Below are positions 1 to 8,296 of a stretch of DNA of 64,000 nucleotides, one piece after another. The first letter of the stretch is position 1. Every line of letters begins with the position of its first letter. The notes under the pieces are model-generated. The model was not told the DNA's origin. It saw nothing but the letters and a program-made list of their open reading frames with translations, and searched no databases. The stretch lies in assembly GCA_902778895.1 (NCBI GenBank), contig CACYZF010000005.1, positions 186,001 to 250,000 on the forward strand, given 5' to 3'. The position numbers were made by a program, and so were the translations under genes. The DNA comes from an uncultured bacterium. Lineage in GTDB: Bacteria > Verrucomicrobiota > Lentisphaeria > Victivallales > UBA1829.

Positions 1-27
1 ACTTCCCGATGCCAGGTTGCATGGTTC

Positions 28-60
28 AAAAAAAGCCCCGGTCAGTTTCCCAACCGGGGC
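28..60 (-). terminator. Rho-independent terminator of the PEP-CTERM-like gene
   Basis: On the minus strand an 8-bp GC-rich stem (GCCCCGGT at 35-42 with ACCGGGGC at 53-60) is followed by a run of seven T (complement of 28-34). It lies about 48 bp after the stop codon of the leftward gene at 108-995. Confidence 0.85.
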
Positions 61-107
61 GGATTTCATGGATGACTGTTCGAAAGAACACGATCTCCGT
101 GAACAGT

Positions 108-995
108 TCAGGCAACAGCGGATTTTCTGCGGCGGATGTACCAGAACCCGAGTCCGAATAGTCCGGCGATCAGAGCGATCTGAACCCCACCGGGAAGCGG
201 ATGACCGAAAACGGTATTATTGGCATTAACAGTGTACAAGCCAAAAGCTGCGCCATTTAAACCTACAAGAGGCATATATTTTTTGGAATTAAACTCGTCA
301 AAGGCTCCAAAGTCTCCGTTCAGGTAAGCCGCCATCAATTTATCTACAGAAAGTTGATAGTTGGCTTCATAACCCGTGTTCGACCAAACTCCGTCTGCAA
401 CAGGCGCCCCTTCAGCACTCAGAAAGATTTCATACTCATTTCCGGCCTCAAATTTACCAAGATAATAGGTGTTGCGGACAATATCATAGGGAACCGCATC
501 AGAACCTTCATAAGTTCTTTTAATAGTTTCAGAATCAGTAGGAGTTCCTAAACTGTGAACCTCGCCTTTATATCCACTAGAACCCTCAACAGCAACATCC
601 GTATCAGAATTCATGACAACATCATCTGTCTTGCCTGTATAGGTGCGATATCCAATTAAATTAACCTTTCGATCCTTCAGGGCTGTACCTTCATCCAGAG
701 GGATACTGTCAATGTTGTTTGGAGCTTGCACATCGCTAATAAAGTCATAAATATAAACATCAATGTCTTTAACAGCATAGATTTTGAGTTTTGTTGCGGT
801 CGGTCTGATAACTTTGTAACTTCCATAATCGTATACGTTGTCCACCGGGGTAACGTTATAGGCGTATTCATACTTCTTCGTATACTGGTTTTGCTCCTTA
901 TCCAAAAATTCCGCTTCTGTATACGTGGTTGCAGCGGACGCGGTCATGGCCGTAAGCGCAAGCGCGGCGGTGAGGATGGGAAGAATGTGTTTCAT
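108..995 (-). CDS. exported protein with PEP-CTERM-like sorting tail
   Basis: A 295-aa protein, function of the body unknown. The first ~21 residues form a signal peptide (Lys-3, hydrophobic stretch, A-S-A-A cleavage region). The C terminus has the tripartite shape of an exosortase-type sorting signal: P-L-P-G-G, then a ~17-residue membrane segment rich in Gly, Leu and Ala, then R-R-R-K. The first part is P-L-P-G-G rather than the classical P-E-P, so I call it PEP-CTERM-like. Proteins with such tails are anchored, cleaved and often glycosylated at the surface, typically with exopolysaccharide; no exosortase gene is visible here, though a glycosyltransferase (3305-4540) and a flippase (6694-8226) lie nearby. 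It is monocistronic, with its own promoter (1095-1123) and terminator (28-60). Confidence 0.75.
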   Translation of the reverse strand: MKHILPILTAALALTAMTASAATTYTEAEFLDKEQNQYTKKYEYAYNVTPVDNVYDYGSYKVIRPTATKLKIYAVKDIDVYIYDFISDVQAPNNIDSIPLDEGTALKDRKVNLIGYRTYTGKTDDVVMNSDTDVAVEGSSGYKGEVHSLGTPTDSETIKRTYEGSDAVPYDIVRNTYYLGKFEAGNEYEIFLSAEGAPVADGVWSNTGYEANYQLSVDKLMAAYLNGDFGAFDEFNSKKYMPLVGLNGAAFGLYTVNANNTVFGHPLPGGVQIALIAGLFGLGFWYIRRRKSAVA

Positions 996-1094
996 GTGGT
1001 TCCTGTCTCGTTTCTGTCCAGCTCATTTGAAGCCGAACGGTTGTAAATTTTTCCCCTCTTAGAACGTCCAGGGATGATTCATTTTATGCGATTT

Positions 1095-1123
1095 AATATA
1101 GTTCGTTCGGACCGCTTTTTCAA
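1095..1123 (-). promoter_or_regulatory. promoter of the PEP-CTERM-like gene
   Basis: On the minus strand TTGAAA (1118-1123), a 17-bp spacer and TATATT (1095-1100) stand about 95 bp upstream of the start codon at 995. The rest of the 996-1325 gap is T-rich with no convincing gene; the poly-T/poly-A stretches at 1125-1160 do not form a clear terminator for the gene to the right. Confidence 0.6.
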
Positions 1124-1325
1124 GCTTTTTTTTTTCCGTTTTTCCCGTTTTTTTGAAAAAAAGATTGTTCCTTTAGCGGATAAAAGTCTTTGTTTGAAAA
1201 GTAATTAACCTCAATCGGTGATGACGACAGTCGTCCGTCACGCTCAATCGATTCTTTTATCTTTTCCGCCGTCCGAAAAGCTAACCCGGATGCGCCGGAC
1301 ATGTTTTTCCCGAAATGCAGCCGAT

Positions 1326-2786
1326 TCACTCGTGGAAGACGATCGCCTCGAACACAGTGAACGACGCACCCTCGCGCCAGGCGTCCGGCGGGAGCCCTGC
1401 CTTCATCGCGAGGTTGGTCAGCGTCTCCCCGATGTCCCAGCCCTGTTCCGGCGCGACCTGCGGCAGGAAGACCGCGGAGCGTCCGTTTTTGGAGAGCGTC
1501 ATACCGTGGCGCCCGATCACGATGTCGCGCCAGGAGGCGACGGGGACGGCGGGCGTGAGGGCGGATATCTCGATTTCGACGTCCGCGAATTCCTGCGCAG
1601 TGAGCGGGAGGAACCTCGGATCGCGGAAAGCGGCGTCGACGGCGCGTCCGAGGACGACTTTCCAGAGCGGGCGGTACGGCTGGATCTCGCCGATGCAGCC
1701 GCGCAACCGGTGGTTCTGTTTGAGGGTAAGCGTCACGAACGCGCCCATGTTCTTGCGGAGCGCGGGGGACAGCGCCGCCTGGTTCACGTTGAGCGCGTCC
1801 GCCGTCGGGACCATGCGTGTGTTCAGCGCGTACTGGATGGCGCGGCGGGCGAGATCGAGCAGGAACGACTTGTCCGAAGCGGAAAGCGTGCCGGAATCCG
1901 CTCCGGCTGTGGCTTCGGTCCGTTCCGGCGCGGGCGGGAACCCGGCATGGAATCCGATGGAGCAGTAGCAGACGAACCGTGAGAAGTCGCGGGATTCGTC
2001 CGAGCTGGTGGCGTAATGGAGCATGGAACCGGTGCAGCCGTCGGGAAGCATCCGGAGCGCGGCGCGGATCGGCTCGCGTCCGCAGATGGTCGCGCCGGAT
2101 TCGTCCACGATGCGTTCGAACCGGGCGATGTCGCGTTTACAGATGGCGTCGGCGGCGTCGAGGTTGAGTGCGCGCGTTTTCGCCTCGGTGTCCTGCGGGA
2201 AGGGTTCGTAGTCGAAATCTCTGCCGTAGTGAATGAAATCCGAGCTGACGACGAGGAGCACGTCGTCCGCGAGGAACGGCTTCAGTGCGGCGGCGAGGGC
2301 GTCTGCGGCGTGCGAGCTCAGATTGCCGACGATGACCGGAAGCAGCCTGAAGTCGCCGAGGCAGTGCTGAAGGAACGGATACTGGATCTGCGTGCTGTGC
2401 TCGAGCCGGTGTACGCCGTCGTCCGCGCGGAACATCGCTTCGCCGAGCAGGGCGTTGCGCATGGCGGTGTCCAGCGGGATCGTCCCGAGCGGCGTGGAAA
2501 CGGCATCGGCCATCGGCAGGACTGCGAGGTCGCGGATGCTGTAACGGTGGCTCGGCGCGAGCAGGATCACGTGCCGGATCTTTTTGCGGTCGACGGCGGC
2601 GTAGGCGTAGCCCGCGGTCGGCCCGGAATACGGATAGCCCGCGTGCGGCACGACGATCACGTTGCACGGTTTGTCCGGCACGGGGCAGGGAGCCAGGAAC
2701 GAGTCGATCATGGCTTTGAGGCGGGCGGGGGTGCCGGGATACCAGGAACCGGCGATGGTCGATGCGAGTGTCTGCGATTCGGACAT
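1326..2786 (-). CDS. Memo-like / AMMECR1 fusion (AmmeMemoRadiSam proteins B and A)
   Basis: A 486-aa two-domain protein. Residues 1-280 are a Memo-like (AmmeMemoRadiSam system B) domain with the expected His positions: H48 in PHAGYPYSG, H80 in APSHRY, a histidine in SSDFIHYG (~186) and a late Cys (~273). Residues ~303-486 are an AMMECR1 (system A) domain with its signature LRGCIGE at 361-367. In many genomes the two are separate genes beside a radical SAM enzyme; here they are one polypeptide and no radical SAM gene is adjacent. The biochemical role of the trio is not settled; a radical-based modification is usually supposed. I chose the start at 2786 because GGAAGGAG sits ~10 bp before it; the frame is open further upstream but that sequence overlaps a promoter and the tRNA-Cys region on the other strand. 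Confidence 0.88.
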   Translation of the reverse strand: MSESQTLASTIAGSWYPGTPARLKAMIDSFLAPCPVPDKPCNVIVVPHAGYPYSGPTAGYAYAAVDRKKIRHVILLAPSHRYSIRDLAVLPMADAVSTPLGTIPLDTAMRNALLGEAMFRADDGVHRLEHSTQIQYPFLQHCLGDFRLLPVIVGNLSSHAADALAAALKPFLADDVLLVVSSDFIHYGRDFDYEPFPQDTEAKTRALNLDAADAICKRDIARFERIVDESGATICGREPIRAALRMLPDGCTGSMLHYATSSDESRDFSRFVCYCSIGFHAGFPPAPERTEATAGADSGTLSASDKSFLLDLARRAIQYALNTRMVPTADALNVNQAALSPALRKNMGAFVTLTLKQNHRLRGCIGEIQPYRPLWKVVLGRAVDAAFRDPRFLPLTAQEFADVEIEISALTPAVPVASWRDIVIGRHGMTLSKNGRSAVFLPQVAPEQGWDIGETLTNLAMKAGLPPDAWREGASFTVFEAIVFHE

Positions 2787-2835
2787 GATGCGTGTACTCC
2801 TTCCGTGGAAACCGATAAAATGAGTTTTACCGGAA

Positions 2836-2864
2836 AACATATCATAAGTTCCGGGGAAATGCAA
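2836..2864 (-). promoter_or_regulatory. promoter of the Memo/AMMECR1 gene
   Basis: On the minus strand TTGCAT (2859-2864), a 17-bp spacer and TATGTT (2836-2841) lie ~50 bp before the chosen start at 2786. This supports the short start rather than the long upstream extension. Confidence 0.55.
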
Positions 2865-2995
2865 GCGGGAAAGCGAAAAACCTGTGGCACGGAACGCGGA
2901 CGAAGGGAATTCTATATATTCACTTCGGGTGCCGGATACGGTCGCCTCTGTCCGCTTCGCCTGCAAGTTTTTTCCGTAAAAAAACGGTTCCGCGC

Positions 2996-3023
2996 TTGAA
3001 TTTTCCGGATTCTGGAGTATAGT
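2996..3023 (+). promoter_or_regulatory. promoter of tRNA-Cys
   Basis: TTGAAT (2996-3001), a 16-bp spacer and TATAGT (3018-3023) stand ~20 bp before the mature 5' end of the tRNA, the usual distance for a stable RNA gene. Confidence 0.6.
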
Positions 3024-3042
3024 AAAATGATTGCTTTGCAAT

Positions 3043-3118
3043 GGCGTGATGGTCGAGCGGCTAAGGCAACGGTTTGCAAAACCGGTTCTGGTGGGTTCAA
3101 CTCCCACTCACGCCTCCA
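3043..3118 (+). tRNA. tRNA-Cys (anticodon GCA)
   Basis: A 76-nt cloverleaf with perfect acceptor pairing (GGCGTGA at 3043-3049 with TCACGCC at 3108-3114), discriminator T and an encoded CCA (3116-3118). The anticodon loop TTGCAAA (3074-3080) gives anticodon GCA at 3076-3078. The T arm GTGGG-TTCAACT-CCCAC is perfect. The outermost anticodon-stem pair is A-G. It has its own promoter and terminator, so it is transcribed alone. Confidence 0.95.
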
Positions 3119-3133
3119 ATTCGCCCCCTCCTT

Positions 3134-3177
3134 GAGGCGGCAGGGTTCCCCTCATTGCCCCTGCCGCCTCTTTTTTT
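3134..3177 (+). terminator. terminator of tRNA-Cys
   Basis: A 12-bp perfect GC-rich stem (3134-3145 with 3159-3170) is followed by eight T (3169-3177, including the last stem T). It lies 16 bp after the tRNA. Confidence 0.9.
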
Positions 3178-3222
3178 GTGATTTCCGAAGAAACTTTTTC
3201 GTTCAAAATACATGGATTCCTC

Positions 3223-3251
3223 TTGTTTTTTTTGCTCTTTGGTGTTACATT
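3223..3251 (+). promoter_or_regulatory. possible promoter of the glycosyltransferase gene
   Basis: TTGTTT (3223-3228), 17 bp and TACATT (3246-3251) stand ~55 bp before the start codon at 3305. Both boxes are weak, so this is tentative. Confidence 0.4.
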
Positions 3252-3304
3252 AGTAGAGATTAGAAATCCTTATCTACACAGCATTCGGAGTATTTAGTCT
3301 TACC

Positions 3305-4540
3305 ATGAGGACGGCACAAATCATCCGCCACTTTGCTTTCTCGGAATGGGGCGGTACGGAAAGCGTTGTCTGGAATACGGCCCGCACTTTGCAGGCAAAA
3401 GGCAATCCGTCCGAGATTTTTGCGACCCGTGCGCTTTCGCCTGCTCAAGACGAGGTGAAGGACGCGATTCAGATCCATCGGTTCCACTACCGTTATCCGC
3501 GTTTTCCTCTGTCGAAAGAAAAAATCCGCGCCCTTGACAAAAAGGGCGGAGATCCCGTTGTACCCGGTCTTCAAAAGGCGCTGAGGAAAGGCGAATTCGA
3601 TATCCTGCACTGCCACGCCATGGGACGTATGGCCGCCACGGTCCGTGCTGCCGCGAAACAGCTGCATGTTCCGTATATCATGACGCTTCACGGCGGATAT
3701 TTCGATGTGCCGCCCGCGGAACTCCAGCAGATGATAAAACCGATGAAGGGGACGATCCCCTACGGTAAAATCATAGACCGTCTGTTCGGACGCCGGGTCG
3801 ATGCGATGAAACTTGCCAACGGCATTGTGTGCGTCGGCGAAAAAGAGCTTCAGCTCGCGAAGGAGCGTTTCCCGGACAAGCCCGTTATCCATCTGCCGAA
3901 CGGTGTGAACTACGACTATTTCCATGAACATGACGGCAGCGATTTCCGCAAGCAGACCGGTATTCCTCAGGATCGCAAGATTCTCCTCTGTGTCTCTCGC
4001 ATTGAATACCAGAAAAACCAGCTCATGCTTCCCGAGGTCCTGGCGCTTCTCGGCGAATCGTGGCATCTCGTGTTCATCGGCGCACCCACGGCGGAATGGT
4101 ATGTGGATAAGCTTCGCGAGAAAATCCGCCTCATGAACCTCACGGACCATGTGACCATACTGAAAGGTGTTCCGCCGGATTCCTCGCTTCTGCCCGCCGC
4201 CTATCATGCGGCGTCGGCGTTCCTGTTGCCTTCCCTGTACGAATCGTTCGGTATTGTGGTGCTGGAGGCATGGAGTTCCGGGACGCCTGTCATTGCCTCT
4301 CCGGTCGGCGGTCTGAAGACGCTCATCCGTGACGGGGAAACAGGTTTCTTCGCTCCCGCGGAAGGTGCGCCCGAGGAGTGGGCCGCCCTGGTCCGGAAAC
4401 TTGATGAGGACGCCGATCTGCGCGGCAGGATCACGGAAGCCGCCGATGCCGAGGTCCGGGAGCATTACTCCTGGGACATCGTTACGGACAAGCTTTTGGA
4501 TTTCTATCAGGAGGTCCAGCGGCTCTCCCGCCGCCGTTGA
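3305..4540 (+). CDS. glycosyltransferase family 4 (GT-B fold)
   Basis: A 411-aa retaining glycosyltransferase that would move a sugar from a nucleotide- or lipid-sugar donor to a glycan under construction at the cytoplasmic face of the membrane. The N-terminal Rossmann half carries G-G-T-E-S at 16-20 and the C-terminal half has the GT4 signature E-S-F-G-I-V-V-L-E near residue 312 (the E-x7-E pair that binds the donor), followed by G-T-P-V-I-A-S-P-V-G-G. The length is normal for the family. Donor and acceptor cannot be read from sequence. With the PEP-CTERM-like protein and the flippase it suggests surface polysaccharide synthesis. Monocistronic; no strong Shine-Dalgarno (CGGAG 14 bp upstream). 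Confidence 0.9.
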   Translation: MRTAQIIRHFAFSEWGGTESVVWNTARTLQAKGNPSEIFATRALSPAQDEVKDAIQIHRFHYRYPRFPLSKEKIRALDKKGGDPVVPGLQKALRKGEFDILHCHAMGRMAATVRAAAKQLHVPYIMTLHGGYFDVPPAELQQMIKPMKGTIPYGKIIDRLFGRRVDAMKLANGIVCVGEKELQLAKERFPDKPVIHLPNGVNYDYFHEHDGSDFRKQTGIPQDRKILLCVSRIEYQKNQLMLPEVLALLGESWHLVFIGAPTAEWYVDKLREKIRLMNLTDHVTILKGVPPDSSLLPAAYHAASAFLLPSLYESFGIVVLEAWSSGTPVIASPVGGLKTLIRDGETGFFAPAEGAPEEWAALVRKLDEDADLRGRITEAADAEVREHYSWDIVTDKLLDFYQEVQRLSRRR

Positions 4541-4620
4541 CGCGTTCCGGCGGCATCCTGCGTCCGCAACCTGGGAACTGAGCTCCTTTCCCCGTTTTGC
4601 GTTCCGGGGGAGGAGTGTGT

Positions 4621-5391
4621 TCACATGTTGGTCGGGATGTCGATGAATGCTGTTTCGATGCCGAATTTCGACTTTACGAGGTCCATGACGGCGAACACGC
4701 CGGGCGTTTCGGAGCGGTAATGCCCGAGCGTGAGGATGGTCGTTCCGCTTTCCTTCGCGTGGTGGAAGACCTCATGTGTGGCCTCGCCCGAAATCAGGCA
4801 GTCCACATGGTCCTCTTCGAACAGATCCGGCCATGCGCCGCCGCCCGAAATGATGCCGACCGACTTCACTTTCTGCTCGGGATCGCCGACGAATCCGAAC
4901 TGGCCGCTCGACGGCAGCGCCTTGTCGAGGATTTGCGCGAGCTCGGAAACGGTTTTTGATTCAGGCAGGATACCCCGGAATCCGATTTGCCTGCCGTGAT
5001 AGGATCCGAACGTGCTGCGCCCGGTCAGCCCGACCATATCCGAGAGGCGAGCATTGTGCCCGAACCGCGGGTTTGCGTCGAGCGGGAGGTGTGCGGCGTA
5101 GAGGGAAATGCCGTTTGCTGCGAGCAGCTTGATGCGTTCCGCCAGAAGGCCGTCGATGCGGCGGATGCCGGATCCCCAGGAAATGCCGTGATGAACGAAG
5201 ATGAAGCCCGCGTCGAGGTCGGCTGCCTTGCAGAAGAGTTCGGCGGAGGCGTCGACCGCGAAAACCGCTTTTTCGACCTCGGCGTCGCCTTCGAACTGAA
5301 GTCCGTTGTTGGACGGGTCGTCGGTCCATTGGTCGAGTTCAAGAATCTGGTCGAGAAAACGGACGATGTCATTCCGGGATGCTGTTTTCAT
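4621..5391 (-). CDS. Nif3-like dinuclear metal centre protein
   Basis: A 256-aa member of the Nif3/YbgI (GTP cyclohydrolase I type 2-like) family, a hexameric protein with a two-metal site and still uncertain activity. The metal ligands are visible: H67-H68 (FVHHG), H101 and D105 (HLPLDA), and H224 with E228 (GHYRSE). The length matches the short form that lacks the inserted PII-like domain. GGAG lies 8 bp before the ATG at 5391. The start is only 12 bp after the stop of the gene at 5404-6423, so the two are probably one leftward transcript. No clear terminator is seen in the gap to the glycosyltransferase. Confidence 0.9.
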   Translation of the reverse strand: MKTASRNDIVRFLDQILELDQWTDDPSNNGLQFEGDAEVEKAVFAVDASAELFCKAADLDAGFIFVHHGISWGSGIRRIDGLLAERIKLLAANGISLYAAHLPLDANPRFGHNARLSDMVGLTGRSTFGSYHGRQIGFRGILPESKTVSELAQILDKALPSSGQFGFVGDPEQKVKSVGIISGGGAWPDLFEEDHVDCLISGEATHEVFHHAKESGTTILTLGHYRSETPGVFAVMDLVKSKFGIETAFIDIPTNM

Positions 5392-5403
5392 GCGGAGTCT
5401 CCA

Positions 5404-6423
5404 TTATCGGGGGTGTTGGAACCGGTGGATCAGGATCTGCCAGCGCAGTTCGGCACCGGATTTGTTCTCAAGGTATTGTTCGATCTGGTCGTCCGGGGTC
5501 CGGGCGAGCGCGCGGATCTCGTCCGCGGTCATGCGGAACAGGGCGGCGTCGGGTTTCGCAAAACCGCTCTTTTCGAGCTTCGACCGGGCCGCGAAAAACA
5601 TGCGCCGATCCGGGATATTCCGCACGAACAGAAACGCCGGGAACGCGAACGCAAGAATCCAGAATGGCCAGAGCGGAAGATTCAGGAGCCCGGTGTACAC
5701 GATGATCTGAACGGCGAGCAGAAGAACGACCGGGATCAGGAACGCAATCGCGTCCCATTCATGGCGGAAACAGTTTCCCGTCCAGCGCCGGAACGCACTG
5801 TCCGAGGTCATGTACGCGAAATGCTCTTCGTAGGGTTCGTCCTCCAGACAGCCGCGTACCGCGTGGCAGAGTTCGTGCGCGAGAAGTTCGTCCCGGCGGT
5901 AGATGAACCATTTCGGTTTCGACCGGAATCCGCGGCGCAGAAAGAATACGGGGAACCCGGAGTCGGTGATGACCGTGCAGCCGCCCCAGAGCAGCCCGAG
6001 TCCGCGCGTCGGGAAGAACGCCGGAACCCAGTCTGCACGGAATCCGAAAAGCTTCTCCGTCTTTTCCGCGGCTTCGGCTATGATACCCGTCCCGATCGGT
6101 TTGACGGTTCCGACCTTGAACCCGATTTCCGCCTCCAGCGATTCGGCGCCTTCCTGTCCGTTCTGGCAGAGGTCGAACCTGGCGCGCGTGCGAAGCAGTT
6201 CGTCGATGCGGGCGGAAAACGCCTCCAGCGTCTCTCCGGGCGCGGCGATCAGGCCGTGCGAATCCAGTTTGTACGGAGTTTCCGGATTGTCCCAGTCGAC
6301 GGACCAGTTTTCTGTACCGTTGAATATCACGAAAAAACTTTCTGTTTTGGAGTTGTGTCGGATCAACCGCGGTCTCGGTTCGGTTTTGAACTTGACGGGC
6401 AAACATGCGAACAGCAATTTCAA
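5404..6423 (-). CDS. membrane protein with HELCH zinc-peptidase-like motif
   Basis: A 339-aa protein I do not recognise as a named family. Residues 183-187 read H-E-L-C-H (the HExxH zinc-binding pattern), followed by D-E-P-Y-E-E-H-F-A-Y at ~195-204, where E199 or E200 could be the third ligand as in gluzincins. Two hydrophobic segments follow (about 226-246 and 250-268), so the catalytic part precedes the membrane anchor. A putative membrane-bound metallopeptidase is inference only; the motif could be structural. There is no signal peptide. It is upstream of and probably co-transcribed with the Nif3-like gene (12-bp gap). Confidence 0.7.
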   Translation of the reverse strand: MKLLFACLPVKFKTEPRPRLIRHNSKTESFFVIFNGTENWSVDWDNPETPYKLDSHGLIAAPGETLEAFSARIDELLRTRARFDLCQNGQEGAESLEAEIGFKVGTVKPIGTGIIAEAAEKTEKLFGFRADWVPAFFPTRGLGLLWGGCTVITDSGFPVFFLRRGFRSKPKWFIYRRDELLAHELCHAVRGCLEDEPYEEHFAYMTSDSAFRRWTGNCFRHEWDAIAFLIPVVLLLAVQIIVYTGLLNLPLWPFWILAFAFPAFLFVRNIPDRRMFFAARSKLEKSGFAKPDAALFRMTADEIRALARTPDDQIEQYLENKSGAELRWQILIHRFQHPR

Positions 6424-6601
6424 TTTATAATGTTGTACGTAATGGCTTATTTTTCAAGCCATGTTTCCCAAAAAAACGGAAAAAGAATCGACCGGATGTT
6501 CAAAAGATTCTGTTTGTCTGAAGAGGAATACCTTTGCCGTTCTCAGGCTTATCTCCTTCTTTTCCGCCGAATCTTTTTTTGCAAAACATAAGAAATATGT
6601 A

Positions 6602-6630
6602 TTGATTTTTAGTAAAGCAGCAAATATATT
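6602..6630 (+). promoter_or_regulatory. promoter of the flippase gene
   Basis: TTGATT (6602-6607), a 17-bp spacer and TATATT (6625-6630) stand ~60 bp before the start codon at 6694. Confidence 0.65.
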
Positions 6631-6693
6631 ATATAGCATCTTTTACACGTCATTGAGAATCGTTCGTTCCCTTTTCTGAAAGGATTTTCATTC

Positions 6694-8226
6694 ATGCAGG
6701 TTTCCATTGCCAAAAACACAGCTACCAATTATCTGGTCATTCTGGTCCGGGTCATTCAGGGGTTGTTGGTCACGCGCTGGTTGATCGGTTATCTCGGTGA
6801 CAGCGGATACGGGTTGTGGATGCTGCTTTGGACGTTCTTCGGGTATGCGATCCTCGTGGATTTTGGTGTTGGTGTCGCCGGACAGAAATACACCTCTCAG
6901 GAGTTGTTCAAACGGGATATCCGGCATTACAACTCTATTATTTCGATGATCTTCACGTTTCATTCCCTGATGGCGCTTGTGATCATTCTCGGCGTGTTTA
7001 TATCTATATTCTACTTGGAAAAACTGTTCAATGTTCATGACCCGGAGCAGTTGGCATATTACCGGAAATGCTATCTGACTTTCTCGCTTGGCACGGCTGT
7101 TATTTTCCCCCTGTGCCTGTTTTCCGAAATCATGGTGGGGCTTCATAAGATTTATTTCAAGAATTATATTGACACCGGATTCCGGATTTGCGAGCTGATC
7201 GGGTTCCTGATTATCCTGAAACTCGGTGGAGGGCTTTACGGAATCGTCTGGTTTACTGTACTGCTGATGGCCGTGGAACGGTGTTTTACCGGTTTCTGTG
7301 CGGCGAAATTCATTCCCGGATTCAGGCTCCGTTTTCACCTGTTTGATCGGCGGGCGTTTCATGAGGTTTTCGGGTTTTCGAGCGGTACATATTTTGTGTC
7401 AATGGCGGGTTTTCTGCGAGGACAGACGCGCAACCCGATCATCAGCAAATACTGTGGTCTTGGGGCCGTCGGCATTTTTCAGATTTCCAATCGCCTGTCC
7501 GATTTATGCAGTCAGACAATCAGCCAGCACAATAACAATGTCTCTCCCGTGACGACACAGCTGTTTCACCGCAAGCGATTCCGTATGTTGCGGATTTTCG
7601 TGGTGAAATCCATGCAGTGGAATATGTTTATGAGCTGTCTGTTCATCATACCTGCCATCTTCCTCCGGGACGAGGCGATATTTGCCTTGTTCAAAAAAGA
7701 AGTTACCCCGATGATCCATATTTTGAGCATGCTTTCTCTGATCGGGACGGGTGTATGGGTTGCCGTTACGCAAATTCCGTCGTCTGTTCTGTTGATGTGC
7801 GAAAAACATCATCTTCACGCCTGGACCTCGATGGCCGAGGCGATTGTTGTGATTACATTGAACATTCTGTTCCTTCGGAGCGGAGTAAGTATCGTCTGTC
7901 TCGAGCTCATTTCCATGTCGGCCTCCACCTTTATGTTTGCGGTCGTCCGGTTCCCCGTCATGCAGAAGATCATTCGCGGAAATGCTCTGCGCGACCTGTT
8001 TAGCATCTATGTTCCCTCCCTGCTGGCCGCCGTTCCCGCGTCCCTTGCTTTGCTTCTTTGCAAGAAAGTTCTGCTCGGACATGTTCATGAATTCCTGCTC
8101 TGCGCCGTCTGCGGAAGCCTTTATGGCGTTATCTATGTGCTGACCGCCTGGCAGTTCCTGGTCGGACGGACGAAGAAGGAGCTGTGGAAGCGCCGCGTGA
8201 TGATCCATGTACGGAAATATCTGTAA
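6694..8226 (+). CDS. polysaccharide/lipid-linked oligosaccharide flippase (Wzx/MurJ-like MOP superfamily)
   Basis: A 510-aa integral membrane protein with about 12-14 hydrophobic helices along its length, as in the polysaccharide transporter (PST) branch of the MOP exporter superfamily. The N terminus (N-Y-L-V-I-L-V-R..., then G-D-S-G-Y-G-L-W) matches the first-helix pattern of Wzx-like flippases, which move lipid-linked glycans across the inner membrane. AAAGGA lies ~10 bp before the ATG. It stands alone between leftward genes; substrate unknown. The GT4 enzyme at 3305-4540 may act in the same pathway, but that is inference from proximity. Confidence 0.85.
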   Translation: MQVSIAKNTATNYLVILVRVIQGLLVTRWLIGYLGDSGYGLWMLLWTFFGYAILVDFGVGVAGQKYTSQELFKRDIRHYNSIISMIFTFHSLMALVIILGVFISIFYLEKLFNVHDPEQLAYYRKCYLTFSLGTAVIFPLCLFSEIMVGLHKIYFKNYIDTGFRICELIGFLIILKLGGGLYGIVWFTVLLMAVERCFTGFCAAKFIPGFRLRFHLFDRRAFHEVFGFSSGTYFVSMAGFLRGQTRNPIISKYCGLGAVGIFQISNRLSDLCSQTISQHNNNVSPVTTQLFHRKRFRMLRIFVVKSMQWNMFMSCLFIIPAIFLRDEAIFALFKKEVTPMIHILSMLSLIGTGVWVAVTQIPSSVLLMCEKHHLHAWTSMAEAIVVITLNILFLRSGVSIVCLELISMSASTFMFAVVRFPVMQKIIRGNALRDLFSIYVPSLLAAVPASLALLLCKKVLLGHVHEFLLCAVCGSLYGVIYVLTAWQFLVGRTKKELWKRRVMIHVRKYL

Positions 8227-8243
8227 AAGTTTGATGGCGGCAT

Positions 8244-8272
8244 AAAAAAAGTGCCGGAACTCAGCCCGGCAC
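8244..8272 (-). terminator. terminator for the leftward gene at 8297-8926 (may act both ways)
   Basis: On the minus strand the stem GTGCCGG / CCGGCAC (8251-8257 with 8266-8272) is followed by seven T (complement of 8244-8250). It is formed by the first hairpin of the dispersed repeat at 8251-8296, and may also stop transcription from the flippase gene. Confidence 0.75.
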
Positions 8273-8296
8273 AACCGCAGTGGAGGCTCTGCCTCC
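8251..8296. repeat. two-hairpin dispersed repeat, copy 1
   Basis: A 46-bp unit made of hairpin 1 (GTGCCGG/CCGGCAC), a short spacer, and hairpin 2 (GGAGGC at 8282-8287 with GCCTCC at 8291-8296). A second copy stands at 35191-35236. By eye 40 of 46 positions agree, and five of the six differences fall in the loops and the sixth in the spacer, so both stems are kept exactly. It begins directly at the stop codon of the 8297-8926 gene. Confidence 0.8.

Noticed and set aside
1120..1329. 69-codon minus-strand frame in the 996-1325 gap
   Set aside because: Low complexity (Lys/Asn/Gly tail), no ribosome-binding site, and it overlaps the promoter of the next gene.
3027..3263. Short plus-strand frame over the tRNA-Cys region
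   Set aside because: It reads through a perfect tRNA and its terminator.
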